DNA from: Clostridiales bacterium
GTDB lineage: Bacteria; Bacillota; Clostridia; Lachnospirales; WQUN01
Assembly (NCBI GenBank): GCA_031269465.1
Contig: JAISZB010000078.1
Location: forward strand, 1 to 37,648
Direction: 5' to 3'
Length of the DNA stretch: 37,648 nt
Below, piece after piece: positions 8,539 to 17,445 of this stretch (position 1 is its first letter; every line of letters begins with the position of its first letter). Both the position numbers and the translations under genes were made by a program. Under the pieces are notes generated by a model, which worked only from the letters and a program-made list of their open reading frames with translations, was not told where the DNA came from and did not search any database.

Positions 8539-9216
8539 CTTCAAGGCTACTTGAAGAGAAGAAGATAATCAATCCTCTTTCTGCAGCGGAAAATCATCCG
8601 GGCTGTGCTAACTCAGCGACAAGGGCATTTTCTTTTACTATTTTCACATTCTGGGTTCTCAGGAAAAGGAATCGCCATCTCCTCCAAGACTGAACGACGC
8701 ATTCAAAAACAGCCTGAGCAGGCTGCATGCAGCAAGCGTTTGAACGCATCCTTGACAATATATCGATCACCGGTCATATCCCCGTTTTGGAGGTTTATCA
8801 TCCTTAGAGGCCCTGTAGGGGGGGCCCTGCAGGGGGGACCTGCAGGGCAAGGTGTCGGAACAGGCATACTGATTTGCAGCAATTGTAAAGTTAAAGAAAG
8901 ATAATGCTTTAAATATGCTCTCATACCGCTATTGGCTTGGGATATTGCCGTCGTCGCTCAAATTATCCGCTTGCGTCATACCCCTAATCTTCTAAAAGAT
9001 CTCATAGCGATTGAATAGTGGAGCGGAATGCTCTGGCAACCCCTTTGGCAAGGGCGGAGGATTTCCATAAAACTATCCAGGAGCGGTGTGGATTTCGACG
9101 TCCTCGGCATATTGCATAAACTTGCAACAACGCATAATGAACAAGTTTCCAACCTTTCGTTGGATTCGCCGCAAAATCCGTCTTTGGCTCAACAGGCCGT
9201 TTATAAGGAAAGCCAA
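8539..9216. other. Gene-free stretch with a GC-rich palindrome run
   Basis: No ORF here has a convincing start, ribosome binding site or family pattern. The one distinctive part is 8809-8848, where three 10-bp near-identical palindromes (CCCTGTAGGG, CCCTGCAGGG, ACCTGCAGGG) occur 14 and 13 bp apart, joined by G-runs. Confidence 0.5.
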
Positions 9217-9353
9217 CTATACCGATTTTCATACAATGTTCCTTTTTTAGAGCTTGGTTATCCATTGAGCAGTGCGAAATGCCGAGATCGGCATTTCGCA
9301 CTCGCTGTATAATCAAGCCCAAAAAAGGCAGTTTTCTATGAAGATCAGTATAG
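9217..9353. repeat. Palindromic repeat element, copy 2
   Basis: The element spans 137 bp. Outer arms start CTATACCGATTTTCATA on the left and end as its imperfect complement on the right (TATGAAGATCAGTATAG). Middle arms are GCTTGGTTATCCA and TGTATAATCAAGC. The core is a 15+15-bp inverted repeat with a 2-nt centre (9271-9302; each arm AGTGCGAAATGCCGA or its complement). The whole can fold into one long hairpin. No transposase is encoded and no clear target duplication is visible. Confidence 0.85.
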
Positions 9354-9406
9354 CTTTAAGACCCTTTTTAAGAATCGCCTAGCTTGTACAAGTGGAGGGC
9401 TATGAA

Positions 9407-9847
9407 TTGAACATCAGACTAATGACGATCGACGATTATGAGAATGTTTACAAGCTGTGGCTTAACACGCCTGGCATGGGACTCAACAACATCGACGATT
9501 CAAGAGAAGGCGTCGAAGCATACTTAGCCCGAAATCCCGGAACTTGTTTCGCAGCGAAGCTTGATGGTGAAATTGTTGGAGCTATACTGGCTGGACATGA
9601 TGGGCGTCGTGGATATATCTACCATTTAGCGGTTAAACTTTCTGCACGCAATCAAGGCATTGGTTCTGCTTTGGTAAAAAAGGCTCTTGAAGCGCTTAAG
9701 GCTGAAGGCATAGTCAAAGTTGCGTTGGTTGTGTTCAGCAGAAACGAAATCGGCAATGCCTTTTGGGAGAAACTAGGCTTCACTGTCCGCGATGATTTGA
9801 ACTACCGTAATAAAGCGCTTAAAGATCTTAAGAGGTTCGATGTATGA
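9407..9847 (+). CDS. GNAT-family N-acetyltransferase
   Basis: This 146-residue protein is a typical acetyl-CoA-dependent N-acetyltransferase. The acetyl-CoA pyrophosphate loop is ARNQGIGSALVKKALEALKA, preceded by the beta4 strand YIYHLAVKLSA. Motif B follows as NEIGNAFWEKLGF, close to the family's N..A..FYEKxGF signature. TTG 9407 is preferred because GGAGGG (9394-9399) precedes it by 7 nt; the longer GTG start at 9392 has no such site. Substrate (amine, antibiotic or protein N-terminus) cannot be told. The gene stands alone 54 nt after repeat copy 2. Confidence 0.85.
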   Translation: MNIRLMTIDDYENVYKLWLNTPGMGLNNIDDSREGVEAYLARNPGTCFAAKLDGEIVGAILAGHDGRRGYIYHLAVKLSARNQGIGSALVKKALEALKAEGIVKVALVVFSRNEIGNAFWEKLGFTVRDDLNYRNKALKDLKRFDV

Positions 9848-10640
9848 CTCAGTGCCGCCTAGCAAAACCCAAAGGTCAATACGCCTAGGTTCTTAGGTAC
9901 TTTCCCGCTCTGCGACCGTGTTTTTCTATGAAGCCCGCTACAGACTGATCGGTATGCCAGGCTGTCCATGGCGGAAGCCGTCTTGATCTCAGGCAGCTTT
10001 CCTCCAGTTGCGGAGCCGGAACCCGAGGCAGCCCAGCTCGCAAGCCTGCTTGACTCCGGAAGCTTCCGCCGCTGCGTCGGCCATGGCGGGATCATAGGCT
10101 CCCATGCGTGGCTTGAATTGAGGCATGAGTGTCTATAAGGATTTAAGCGCAATTTCCCGTCTGGCAAAATTATGAGGAGGAACGGGGCTTTTGCCCCGCC
10201 TGTCCTTCAGAATTAAGGTTTCAGGACATGAAACAATTCGCGGCCAACAATCTCGGCGTTTCCGCCTTTAAAAATGGAGATGCGGCGGGATTCTTGCGTT
10301 CCTACCCGCCCATTCATCGGCAGCTTGAAAAAGTTTTGGGCGCCTATTCGCCCAAGTGCTCCAACGCGGCAGACGGACAGAAGCGGGCGTCGGAATGCGC
10401 TCAAATGCATCAAGCGACGCAAGGGCTATCCAATCACGCCATTGCCCTTGACGCTCATAATCAATTTCAGGTTCCGTAGTTAGTTTGAATGCAGTCCGGT
10501 AATATTCAATATAGGTCAATTTACGACAAGTCAACTCATTTTTAAGCCTCTCAAAAGAAAATGAGTACTACGCCGAGTTGCAACGGAATCGGGTCAATTT
10601 TACTGGCTGTAATAGGATTCATAGGGTAGCCTCCACCCAA
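9848..10640. other. Unassigned GC-richer stretch, probable gene relic
   Basis: Several overlapping ORFs of 70-100 codons lie on both strands, but none has a ribosome binding site or a family I recognise, and no single frame stays open. A hairpin CGGGGC-TTTT-GCCCCG lies at about 10179-10194 without a T-run. The composition is GC-richer than the flanks, like the insertion-sequence relics elsewhere in the window, so a decayed mobile element is possible but unproven. Confidence 0.3.
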
Positions 10641-11026
10641 ATTGAGTATTAGATCTATCTTAAGTTCTAATAATGCAATTTTGCGTAGGCGGCCACTATT
10701 TTTTCTATTGCATTATGCCCAAAGAAATTCGCATCTCATACAGATTCTGCATTATGCGCAATATTCAGCGTTTCAGTTATCCTCCTTAGACAAACCCTCA
10801 TTTGAAAATCATTCATTACCTTCTAAAGCTAAAAGGACAGGAAAGGTATTCTAGCTTCATTGATTTGTACATAAAGAGTCATTCAAAAGCAAATTCTAAC
10901 AAGGCAATATTGAATGGCAGAGATGAGAATAAATAAAGCCTCGTAGTAAAACTATGCATTATATGCAAATTAATGAGAAATCGAAAAATACTGCTAGAGA
11001 ATTCTCTCTAAGCATATTGCAAATCA

Positions 11027-11054
11027 TTGACAACTATATACAGCATATGATAAT
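11027..11054 (+). promoter_or_regulatory. SigA-type promoter of the stalk-domain protein gene
   Basis: TTGACA (11027-11032) is followed after 16 bp by GATAAT (11049-11054), about 30 nt before the start codon at 11087. It is the best consensus promoter noticed in the window. The AT-rich sequence 10641-11026 upstream contains no gene that I can support. Confidence 0.6.
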
Positions 11055-11086
11055 CTTAAATACAATAAAAATACACGGAGGCAATT

Positions 11087-12217
11087 ATGCTTAAGAAATT
11101 TTTGTTCACCTTTGCTCTTCTAGCGGCTTTGTCAATCCCATCTGCAGCTGTGGCTGAGAATGTAGAGCCTACCACCGCCATTGCTGTTGAGGAGGAGGCA
11201 GCGCTGGATCTCGACGACGCTGAGAATGGAACTCTGACTCCGACGCCTGCCGCAATTGTAGATGGGAACGCTGAGTTGCCTGTTGCGACCGCCGACGCTG
11301 TCGAAACACCCATTCCAACCGCTGAACCCCCAATGGCAAGCGTGCCGCCTAATTTTTCCTCTTTCCCAACAATTTCGGAGGCTGATCCTGGATACAAAGC
11401 CCAATCATCGTACAATGCTGTGAAAATAACTTATTCGGACGGTTCTACCGCCGTCTATGACAAAGGCTACAAGGCCTTGTTCGTGAATGGCTCTCTGGTC
11501 AAGTGCGATGTTAAAACCGTAAATGACAGAACTCTCGTACCTATTCGATTTTTGGTGGAAGCGCTAAACGGAAGCGTCAGCTGGGATGAAGCCACAAAAA
11601 AGGTCACATTGGACAAGGATGGCTTGCAAATTGAAATGACCATCGGCAGTACGAATGTCTTCGTAAACGGCAATGAAGTGCTGACTGATGTCCCTCCGAA
11701 TATTTACGACGACTATACATACCTTCCAATCAGATTCGTCTCTGAAACATTTGGAGCAAGCGTGGCATATACCACCAATACCTACAATCCGGCAATCGGC
11801 AAGTTCATAGACTACAGCATACTTCAAGGGCTTCAGGGAAATGTCGTAGTGGATCAGTATGATCCGCTGCTGTCGACGATTCCCTCTGCAGAAGCCGCAT
11901 CCAAGATCAGCTACTTGCTTAACAATATGTTTATGCAGTTCAAAGACGCCTATAGGGAGCAACTGGTAAATTCTTATGGAGAAGCTTATGTGGACAACGC
12001 CTACAGCCTCATACAGGACAGCATAATTGGAGCGTCCGTAATAGGAGAAGTCTCTCGCTATTATGTAGTTGAAGGCTCAAGCATCTTCCTGGTTGACAAA
12101 TTCACAGGCACTGTCTACACTGCCGGCGCAGACTCTTCTTCTACATGGGTAAGCAGATTCTATGAGGATGATCCGAATAATAGCGTGCTGTTCCTTAGAG
12201 GCTACTTCTATAGATAG
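11087..12217 (+). CDS. Secreted copper-amine-oxidase-N-like (stalk domain) protein
   Basis: The 376-residue product begins with a Sec signal peptide (about 1-23: KKFLFTFALLAALSIPSAAVA). A low-complexity Ala/Pro/Thr/Glu linker extends to about residue 100. Residues about 128-225 form the copper-amine-oxidase N-terminal-like 'stalk' domain: ALFVNGSLVKCDVKTVNDRT, LVPIRFLVEALNGSVSWDE and later TYLPIRFVSETFGASVAY. This domain recurs in surface and spore proteins of Clostridia; it is not an enzyme. The C-terminal third (about 245-376) is unassigned and ends in SRFYEDDPNNSVLFLRGYFY. GGAGG precedes the ATG. There are promoter and terminator signals on either side, so it is monocistronic. Role: exported, possibly cell-wall associated. 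Confidence 0.85.
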   Translation: MLKKFLFTFALLAALSIPSAAVAENVEPTTAIAVEEEAALDLDDAENGTLTPTPAAIVDGNAELPVATADAVETPIPTAEPPMASVPPNFSSFPTISEADPGYKAQSSYNAVKITYSDGSTAVYDKGYKALFVNGSLVKCDVKTVNDRTLVPIRFLVEALNGSVSWDEATKKVTLDKDGLQIEMTIGSTNVFVNGNEVLTDVPPNIYDDYTYLPIRFVSETFGASVAYTTNTYNPAIGKFIDYSILQGLQGNVVVDQYDPLLSTIPSAEAASKISYLLNNMFMQFKDAYREQLVNSYGEAYVDNAYSLIQDSIIGASVIGEVSRYYVVEGSSIFLVDKFTGTVYTAGADSSSTWVSRFYEDDPNNSVLFLRGYFYR

Positions 12218-12273
12218 TTTTATGAGTTTCTAATAAAAAACGGCTTAGCAACTTGCTATTGGCTGAAAAAATG

Positions 12274-12308
12274 AAAGCCGCATGTCCTTAAGGGCACGCG
12301 GCTTTTTT
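12274..12308 (+). terminator. Strong rho-independent terminator
   Basis: AAAGCCGC pairs with GCGGCTTTTTT around an inner TGTCC-TTAA-GGGCA hairpin. The A-run and T-run on both sides allow it to work in both directions. It closes the stalk-protein gene and separates it from the integrase gene. Confidence 0.9.
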
Positions 12309-12393
12309 GAAAGACAGGCAGGCCAAAGGCTTAATGCTCTTTAGGCCGACAGACAGCTGAATTCGCCAAGGCGTTTTTGAGGTGGCTTTAATA

Positions 12394-13560
12394 ATGAAAA
12401 AACGAGGCAAGAATGAAGGAACAATAGGAAAGCGTCCTGACGGCACCTGGTGGGCGCGTATCACTTTGGGTTCAGACAGAGAGGGTAAGCAAAAGAGAAA
12501 GGCTTTTTATGGAAAAACTCAGCAGGAAGTTCAGACTAAGCTGAATTCCGCGCTTTATGAACTTAACAGGGGCCTGTACTCAGAACCCTCTAAGGTGACC
12601 GTTGGAATGTGGCTGGATTCCTGGCTCTCGCAGTACAAGAAACTATCAGTCAAGCCGACAACCTATATATGCTATGAATCCAGGATAGAAACCCATATAA
12701 AGCCTATTATCGGCCATATACCGCTCAAGGATCTCAGATCTGACGCGATTCAGAAAATGATCGGCGATCTCTCGTCGAAAGGATTGTCCCCAAGCACTGT
12801 CAAAGGCATTCATATAGTTCTCAGCCAGGCGCTGTCTCAAGCGTGCAAGAACGAAATGCTTCACAAAAACGCAGCCGAAGGCATTTCCCTTCCCATTTCA
12901 GATAAGAAAACCGTGCAGGCATTCACGCCTTTGCAACAAAGAAGCTTCGTTGAAGCAGCTAAAACCTCGCATGTAGGGGACATATTCGTTTTCTGCCTTG
13001 GAACCGGCCTCAGAATCGGAGAGGCCCTTGCTCTTCGATGGGAAGACGTAGATTTAGAAGAATCTGTTTTGAAGGTATCTCAAACTTTGAATGTTCTTAA
13101 GCGATTCGACTCAAAATCGATGAAATGGTTCAAAGCCTTTGGATCGCCGAAGTCCCAGTCAAGCAACAGAACTGTACCTCTAATGGATGAGATGGCGGTT
13201 CTTTTGAAAGCCAGAAAGTCCAAGCAGGAGAAGGAGCAGGAGGCTTCCCCTCTTGTTTTTGCGACCAGGAACGGCACTCCGTATGATCACGCGAACCTGC
13301 AGCATGACTTTTCCAAGCTGCTTGAAATAGCAAGACTCAAGGGTTTCCATATCCACTGCCTTAGACACTCTTTCGCGACTCGAAGCCTTGAAAATGGCGT
13401 GGAGTTGAAAGTAGTGCAGGATCTTCTGGGCCATTCAAGCATCAAAATCACGGCTGATCTTTACACTCACGTGCTTCCCGACACAAAAAAGGAGTCCATT
13501 AGCAAGCTTCGAGGCACTGTTTCCCATTTCAAGGGGCATGACCCAACAAGCTTTGAATAA
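12394..13560 (+). CDS. int: Tyrosine-type site-specific integrase
   Basis: The 388-residue protein is a phage/ICE-type tyrosine recombinase. An AP2-like arm-binding domain comes first ([18 protein letters not shown], about 9-45), then a SAM-like core-binding domain (about 65-160), then the catalytic domain. Catalytic residues are visible: Arg207 ([12 protein letters not shown]), His321 and Arg324 ([10 protein letters not shown]), His347 (LLGHSS) and the nucleophile Tyr357 (ADLYTHV). ATG 12394 follows GAGGTGG (12379-12385) by 8 nt; GTG 12382 is a weaker alternative. It appears intact, but no excisionase, attachment repeats or intact cargo lie nearby. It may be the last functional piece of an integrated element whose other conjugation genes survive only as relics. 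Confidence 0.93.
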   Translation: MKKRGKNEGTIGKRPDGTWWARITLGSDREGKQKRKAFYGKTQQEVQTKLNSALYELNRGLYSEPSKVTVGMWLDSWLSQYKKLSVKPTTYICYESRIETHIKPIIGHIPLKDLRSDAIQKMIGDLSSKGLSPSTVKGIHIVLSQALSQACKNEMLHKNAAEGISLPISDKKTVQAFTPLQQRSFVEAAKTSHVGDIFVFCLGTGLRIGEALALRWEDVDLEESVLKVSQTLNVLKRFDSKSMKWFKAFGSPKSQSSNRTVPLMDEMAVLLKARKSKQEKEQEASPLVFATRNGTPYDHANLQHDFSKLLEIARLKGFHIHCLRHSFATRSLENGVELKVVQDLLGHSSIKITADLYTHVLPDTKKESISKLRGTVSHFKGHDPTSFE

Positions 13561-14213
13561 GACAAAGCGCTTATTATACTGCTTTGCATTAGATCTGGAG
13601 AGTTAAAATTCTCATAGGCGGTACTCCGAAGCCTTGATTTAAGCCGTTCTTCATTATGAATCAAATACTATCCAGGAAAACTAAAAACGGCGTAAAATCA
13701 ATATTTATCTCGATTTGAACATGAGAACTTTCTACTCTGAGCGACCGAGCAATGTCATCTACAACAGCGGGTGGAAACCCCGTCCGGCAGGGAGCAGCCG
13801 CTCCACCGGCAGCGAGCTGTGGAGAATCCGCAGCAGCGGGGATATTTAAGCGCCGGCAGCTGGGTATTAGGCCTGAATGCGGTTGAGCCCTGAAATAAGT
13901 GCGAAGCAGCGGGACGACGGCGTAGAGCTGCCGGAAGCCGAAGCTCTCGAAAGCGACATGGCTGGCTAAGGAGGCCGAGCCGGGGCCGGCGGGCCAGGCA
14001 TGATGCACAAAGCGTGGATGGCAGCTCGGGAGGCCCATGGAGCTCTCTCGAAATGCAGGGCATGGCCGGCAGCGCTGCAAACGGAGAAGGCCGAAAGGCG
14101 GCATGGGAGTCGAATGCCGCCGCAGTGCCGACGGTGCCGGAGGAGAAAAGGGCGGCGCGCATTTAGGCTCCGCCCAAGGGAAGCATCCGCCATGCCCGGA
14201 GATAGGCGGCGGG

Positions 14214-15419
14214 ATGGCGGCGCAACTGGACAGGACAGGCGAGTTATCAGCCCAAACTCCCCAAATGGCGTCCGCGCCGCCATGCCGCTCAGCCAATGCA
14301 GGCTTGCTGCGCGAGCGTCATAAAGAACTTTGCGGCAAGGAAGCAACAGGCGCGGACAAAGCGGCAAAAGCCGAGCATGAGGCGGATTTGGGCGAAAACC
14401 TAAAGGGCTTGGCCGACCGCCTCAGACAAAAGGGCTGCAAGCCTCAACCCCCGTTGCGAGCCTATATTCCGAAAGCCATTGGGAAGCGGCGGCCATTAGG
14501 GATGGGTGCCTGCGAGGACAGGCTCGCGCAGCCGGCGCTCAAGCGTGTGCTGGAAGCCGTCCATGAACCTAAGCTTCGCGGACGCATGTTTGGATTTCGC
14601 CCCAATGCAGGCTGCCATGGCGCGCTCAAGGAACTGAGCCGGCCCATTGAAAAAGGAAGCGCGAATTACGCGCCGCCGGCGCGGATGCCGAAGGATTTTT
14701 CAACAATATGGAACGCGGGCGCATGCTGGAGCCAATCAAGTTTCGGACGGCAGGCCCCAACATCCTGTGGCTCACCGGGAAAACGCCCGCGGCGGGCATA
14801 ATGGAAAGCGGCTCCCGTCACGCAGCGGCAAAAGGCCCGGAGCAAGGAAATCCAGCTTCCCCGGCAGTCGCCAGCATCTGCATGCGTTGCGCGATTGCAC
14901 AATGGTTCGACATCGCATTCAAAAAGCAATGCGGGGGAGAATGCGGACTCGCCTTATGCGCCGGCGATTTCGCAGCGGCGTTTCAATATAGGGGCGGCGC
15001 ATATTATTTTCCCGCCGCATCGGCGGAAAGATTCGCGCTGTCCGGCCTTGAGCCGGGGCAGAAAAAGACCCGGCCGGCCGAATTCGGAAAGCATGCCGAA
15101 AAGAACAGGAAAACACGCGGCCGAAAGAAACCGAAAGAAACCGAAGGAAATGAATCTTTGGCTAAAGCAGAACCGCCATCTCCGACTAAAGGACCTCTTC
15201 GGCGCGATAAATCTGAAGCTCAAGGGCCGCTGCCAATGCTGCGGCATAACTGACAACTATGAAAGCCCAGTCGACTGCCTGCACTACGCCGAAGGAATGC
15301 TGTACAAATGGCTTAGCCGGCGAAGCGAAAAGAAAAGCCGCGCATGGAAAGGCTTTCAGGAACCGCTCAAAGTATTTCCGCTTGCCCGCCCACATATCTG
15401 CCGCAACATCTATGGCTGA
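14214..15419 (+). pseudogene. ltrA: Group II intron reverse transcriptase/maturase, inactive
   Basis: Family blocks appear across at least three frames: LLRERHKELCGKEATGADK, LRAYIPKAIGKRRPLG, LKRVLEAVHEPKLRG, MFGFRPNAGCHGALKEL (all first frame), ASICMRCAIAQWFDIAFKKQ and LALCAGDFAAAFQY (second), then KEMNLWLKQNRHLRLKDLFG and YKWLSRRSEKKS to NIYG (third). The RT active site YADD is changed to CAGD, losing a catalytic Asp, and frameshifts lie near 14650-14700 and 15120. Many conserved Tyr positions have become Cys or His (CKP, ACED, HEPK, QCCG), which are A-to-G or T-to-C transitions. Retained C-terminal maturase (domain X) sequence is clear. The protein is certainly not made in full. Confidence 0.85.
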
Positions 15420-15442
15420 AAACTCATAAATCTAAAAGTGAA

Positions 15443-15476
15443 GAGCCGTGTGCGTGAATTGCGCCCGCACGGATCT
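15443..15476 (+). ncRNA. Group II intron domain V
   Basis: The stretch is exactly 34 nt, the standard length. GAGCCGTG pairs with CACGGATC under a TGAA-type loop. The catalytic AGC triad is present on the 5' strand, but the base opposite its G is A, where the usual partner is U. The catalytic helix is therefore probably damaged. Confidence 0.75.
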
Positions 15477-15526
15477 GCGGGGGGCGGACGTTGCGAGGCT
15501 TCCGCCTACTCGACCCAGATTAGATA

Positions 15527-15622
15527 GTACCGATTTTGATGTCGGGATTATACAATTAGCGCGAAATGTGGATATAGTCATTTCGCACCCTTCAATGGAC
15601 TCTCAGGCATCAAAATCGGTAC
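15527..15622. repeat. Palindromic repeat element, copy 3
   Basis: This 96-bp copy has perfect 15-bp terminal inverted repeats: GTACCGATTTTGATG (15527-15541) and its complement (15608-15622). Inside are GGATTATACAATTAG and the core GCGAAATGTGGATATAGTCA with ATTTCGC, then CAATGGAC. It begins 12 bp after the group II intron end. The following TTGACTGCAAAGCGG resembles the right flank of copy 4. Confidence 0.85.
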
Positions 15623-15904
15623 ACTTGACTGCAAAGCGGTATAGCTCAAATGTCCAATCCAAAAATATATATAATCCTATACTGAACTCTAAATGAGCGC
15701 TTACATAAATAATATACAGAATGAAATCCGGGAATCGCTCCACGCGGCATTCGCCAGTCCCGAAAATCTCCACAGGCGGTCCCACCCGTAAAGAGTGGAC
15801 GAAAAGTTGCAGAATCAAGCCTTTCGGCGGATCCATGTTATGAACTCATCAGGCATATCAAAACCTCTCTCACTCGTTTTCTCATGGGAAAAATCTATGA
15901 ATAC

Positions 15905-15933
15905 AAAAAAGCCAGTCCATCTTTTGGACTGGC
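15905..15933 (-). terminator. Rho-independent terminator of the minus-strand cluster
   Basis: GCCAGTCCA pairs perfectly with TGGACTGGC across a 5-nt loop and, on the minus strand, is followed by TTTTTTGTAT. It lies about 105 nt downstream of the minus-strand relic that ends at 16040, so it probably closed that transcript. Confidence 0.85.
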
Positions 15934-16039
15934 CGCAGAGGATAAAGCACTATTTTTCCTGTTTTTGGGTTGTTGGCCATAGCAAAAGGGGCGTAGAGCC
16001 TAAGAACGTCAACGCTCCTTTATATATTGCTAAAAAACA

Positions 16040-16425
16040 TCAATCGTTAATTGCGCCATTTATCTTAGCAATCGCATCTGTATCTTTAGGAGACACAATA
16101 CTATGTAATGATGATTGCGTAAATATTGCTGATTCATCGCTTATTTTATTAGCGATAATAATGTATGTTTCCCCAATTTGAATGCTATCTTTCATAAGCG
16201 TGATTGCTATATCGCTACGATTTTCAAGCGTAACTTTTGATTCTCCCTTTAGAAATTCAAGCACCTCTCAGTAATATGTATCTCCGTTGTGCATTGTTCC
16301 CTCAGCAAATAAGCCAATAACCTTTACTTTGAAGATTATGTCGGATTCGCTGGCTATTATAGAGACGTCGCTTGACGTTGAGTAATTTCCTACAGTTCCA
16401 TCATCCTGTTTTTTACCAGGAAGCC
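16040..16425 (-). pseudogene. Exported-protein fragment with an in-frame stop
   Basis: One minus-strand frame is open from about 16425 to 16040 except for a TGA at about 16275. It reads STSSDVSIIASESDIIFKVK, VIGLFAEGTMHNGDTYY, stop, EVLEFLKGESKVTLENRSD, IQIGETYIIIANK, with a final AIAKINGAIND. The pattern (ASESDIIxKVKVxG...EVLExxKG...xGExYIIIA) resembles small extracytoplasmic proteins of Bacillota with unknown role; this is pattern memory only. The N-terminus, where a signal peptide or lipobox would sit, is missing; GC-rich unrelated sequence begins at about 16430. The gene is truncated and interrupted. The following 16430-16717 holds nothing I recognise. Confidence 0.5.
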
Positions 16426-16717
16426 GTCGCCTGAAATGGCGGGGGGCCGCTCGCTTTTTTTAGGAAATTATCTTGAGTGCAGGCAAACTGGGAAACCGCA
16501 ATAAAAAGGCGGGGATGTTTTTCCTTAAAAAATAGGCTAGGGCCTCTACAGCAATATTATTAGGTTAATGGATAATCGACAAAGATATGGATAATTTACT
16601 TAAATTATCAATATCAAATTAGAACAATTAAAAGCAGTAGAGATATAAAGTTAAATGCTTATTAGCAACAGATGACACACTCTTTCAAGCATTTTTTAGG
16701 AATACTCTGCCATTGCT

Positions 16718-17344
16718 TCATCGAACTGTTAAGCCAATATTCCTGTGTCCTGTTTCCTGCCACTCTATAAAATATGGAGTGTTTTTGTTCAGATTCTTAA
16801 GCGCTGCGGCGTCTTTACTAAGACTTTCATTATTCTTTTTATAATACTTAAAAATCAAAATTAAAAGCGCGGCAAAAATCATTCCTGCAATAACTCCGGA
16901 TAGTGCACTATTTCCACTAAAACTACTAACGAAAAACCAAATAATCGCAGCAGGTATAAGGGAAATAAACGCACTTATAAAGATGTAATTTCCAGTGGTT
17001 AGATTATTAGGACTTTTTTCAAATTCCGCTAATTCAAGATCCCAATGTTGCCGTTTTTTGCAGAGAGGGCAAACACCGTCTTTTGTAACAGGGTTGGGAT
17101 AATTACCTTTTTCCCATTCTTCTGTTAGTGAAGCACCAATAGCGGGTAACCTCCGCTTTACCGTCTCAACCGTGTGCTGAAGATCAACAGGTGAAATATA
17201 TGTCCATGTACTGCCTTTGTAGTTTGCTCCTTCTTTGGTGGCGATATTATTGCGCTTTTCCACTGTTTTTCCGCAGTGCTCGCACACATAGCCCCACTTA
17301 TAATTTTGAAAAACCTCAACTCCACGAAAAGATGTAGCCGCCAT
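16718..17344 (-). CDS. Zinc-ribbon membrane protein, function unknown
   Basis: The 208-residue product starts at ATG 17344, preceded by GGAGGATAATTGAA, not at the longer upstream start. Two CxxC pairs (Cys21/Cys24 in VCEHCGKT, Cys92/Cys95 in VCPLCKKRQHW) probably form one zinc ribbon in the cytoplasmic N-terminal half. Two membrane helices follow (about 120-140 and 150-168), then a basic cytoplasmic tail. No enzyme motif is seen. It is encoded with other minus-strand membrane and signalling genes (a kinase-LRR relic upstream, an exported-protein relic downstream), so a role in envelope signalling or secretion is possible but unproven. Confidence 0.7.
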   Translation of the reverse strand: MAATSFRGVEVFQNYKWGYVCEHCGKTVEKRNNIATKEGANYKGSTWTYISPVDLQHTVETVKRRLPAIGASLTEEWEKGNYPNPVTKDGVCPLCKKRQHWDLELAEFEKSPNNLTTGNYIFISAFISLIPAAIIWFFVSSFSGNSALSGVIAGMIFAALLILIFKYYKKNNESLSKDAAALKNLNKNTPYFIEWQETGHRNIGLTVR

Positions 17345-17445
17345 TTCAATTATCCTCCACAATCGTAATATTTTTATCGCCTCGCACGTGCTCCACCGTT
17401 TAATTAATAATGCCGCAAACAGTTGGCGTCGAACAGACAAGACTA

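Larger units (their letters stand above)
13739..15514 (+). mobile_element. Group II intron (decayed)
   Basis: A roughly 1.8-kb retroelement, much GC-richer than its flanks. The 5' part has domain-I-like blocks: GAGCGACCGAGCAATGTC, GGGTGGAAACCCCGTCCGG, GGCAGCGAGCTGTGGAG. A reverse transcriptase/maturase relic occupies 14214-15419. A 34-nt domain V (15443-15476) and a domain VI-like end in CCTACTCGAC follow. The usual 5' GUGYG is degraded to GAGCG, so the left boundary is approximate; the right boundary is placed at the AC of CTACTCGAC. The dead protein and a mispaired domain V mean it is unlikely to splice or move by itself. A protein supplied from another copy could in principle assist it. 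Confidence 0.75.

Noticed and set aside
9002..9322. 107-codon minus-strand ORF over repeat copy 2, similar at its start to the ORF at 6508-6702
   Set aside because: The similarity is explained by the shared palindromic repeat; neither ORF has a ribosome binding site or continues outside the repeat.
10213..10534. Overlapping ORFs of about 70-90 codons on both strands
   Set aside because: No start signals or family patterns; kept only as an unassigned relic stretch.
13661..14296. 211-codon minus-strand ORF
   Set aside because: It lies in the GC-rich 5' part of the group II intron, where stops are rare in all frames; its composition (Arg, Pro, Ala, Ser) is typical of a shadow ORF.
13739..15514. 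Diversity-generating retroelement, considered because of A-to-G changes near a reverse transcriptase
   Set aside because: The RT has group II intron maturase motifs and domains V/VI follow it; no template/variable repeat pair or Avd-like gene is seen.
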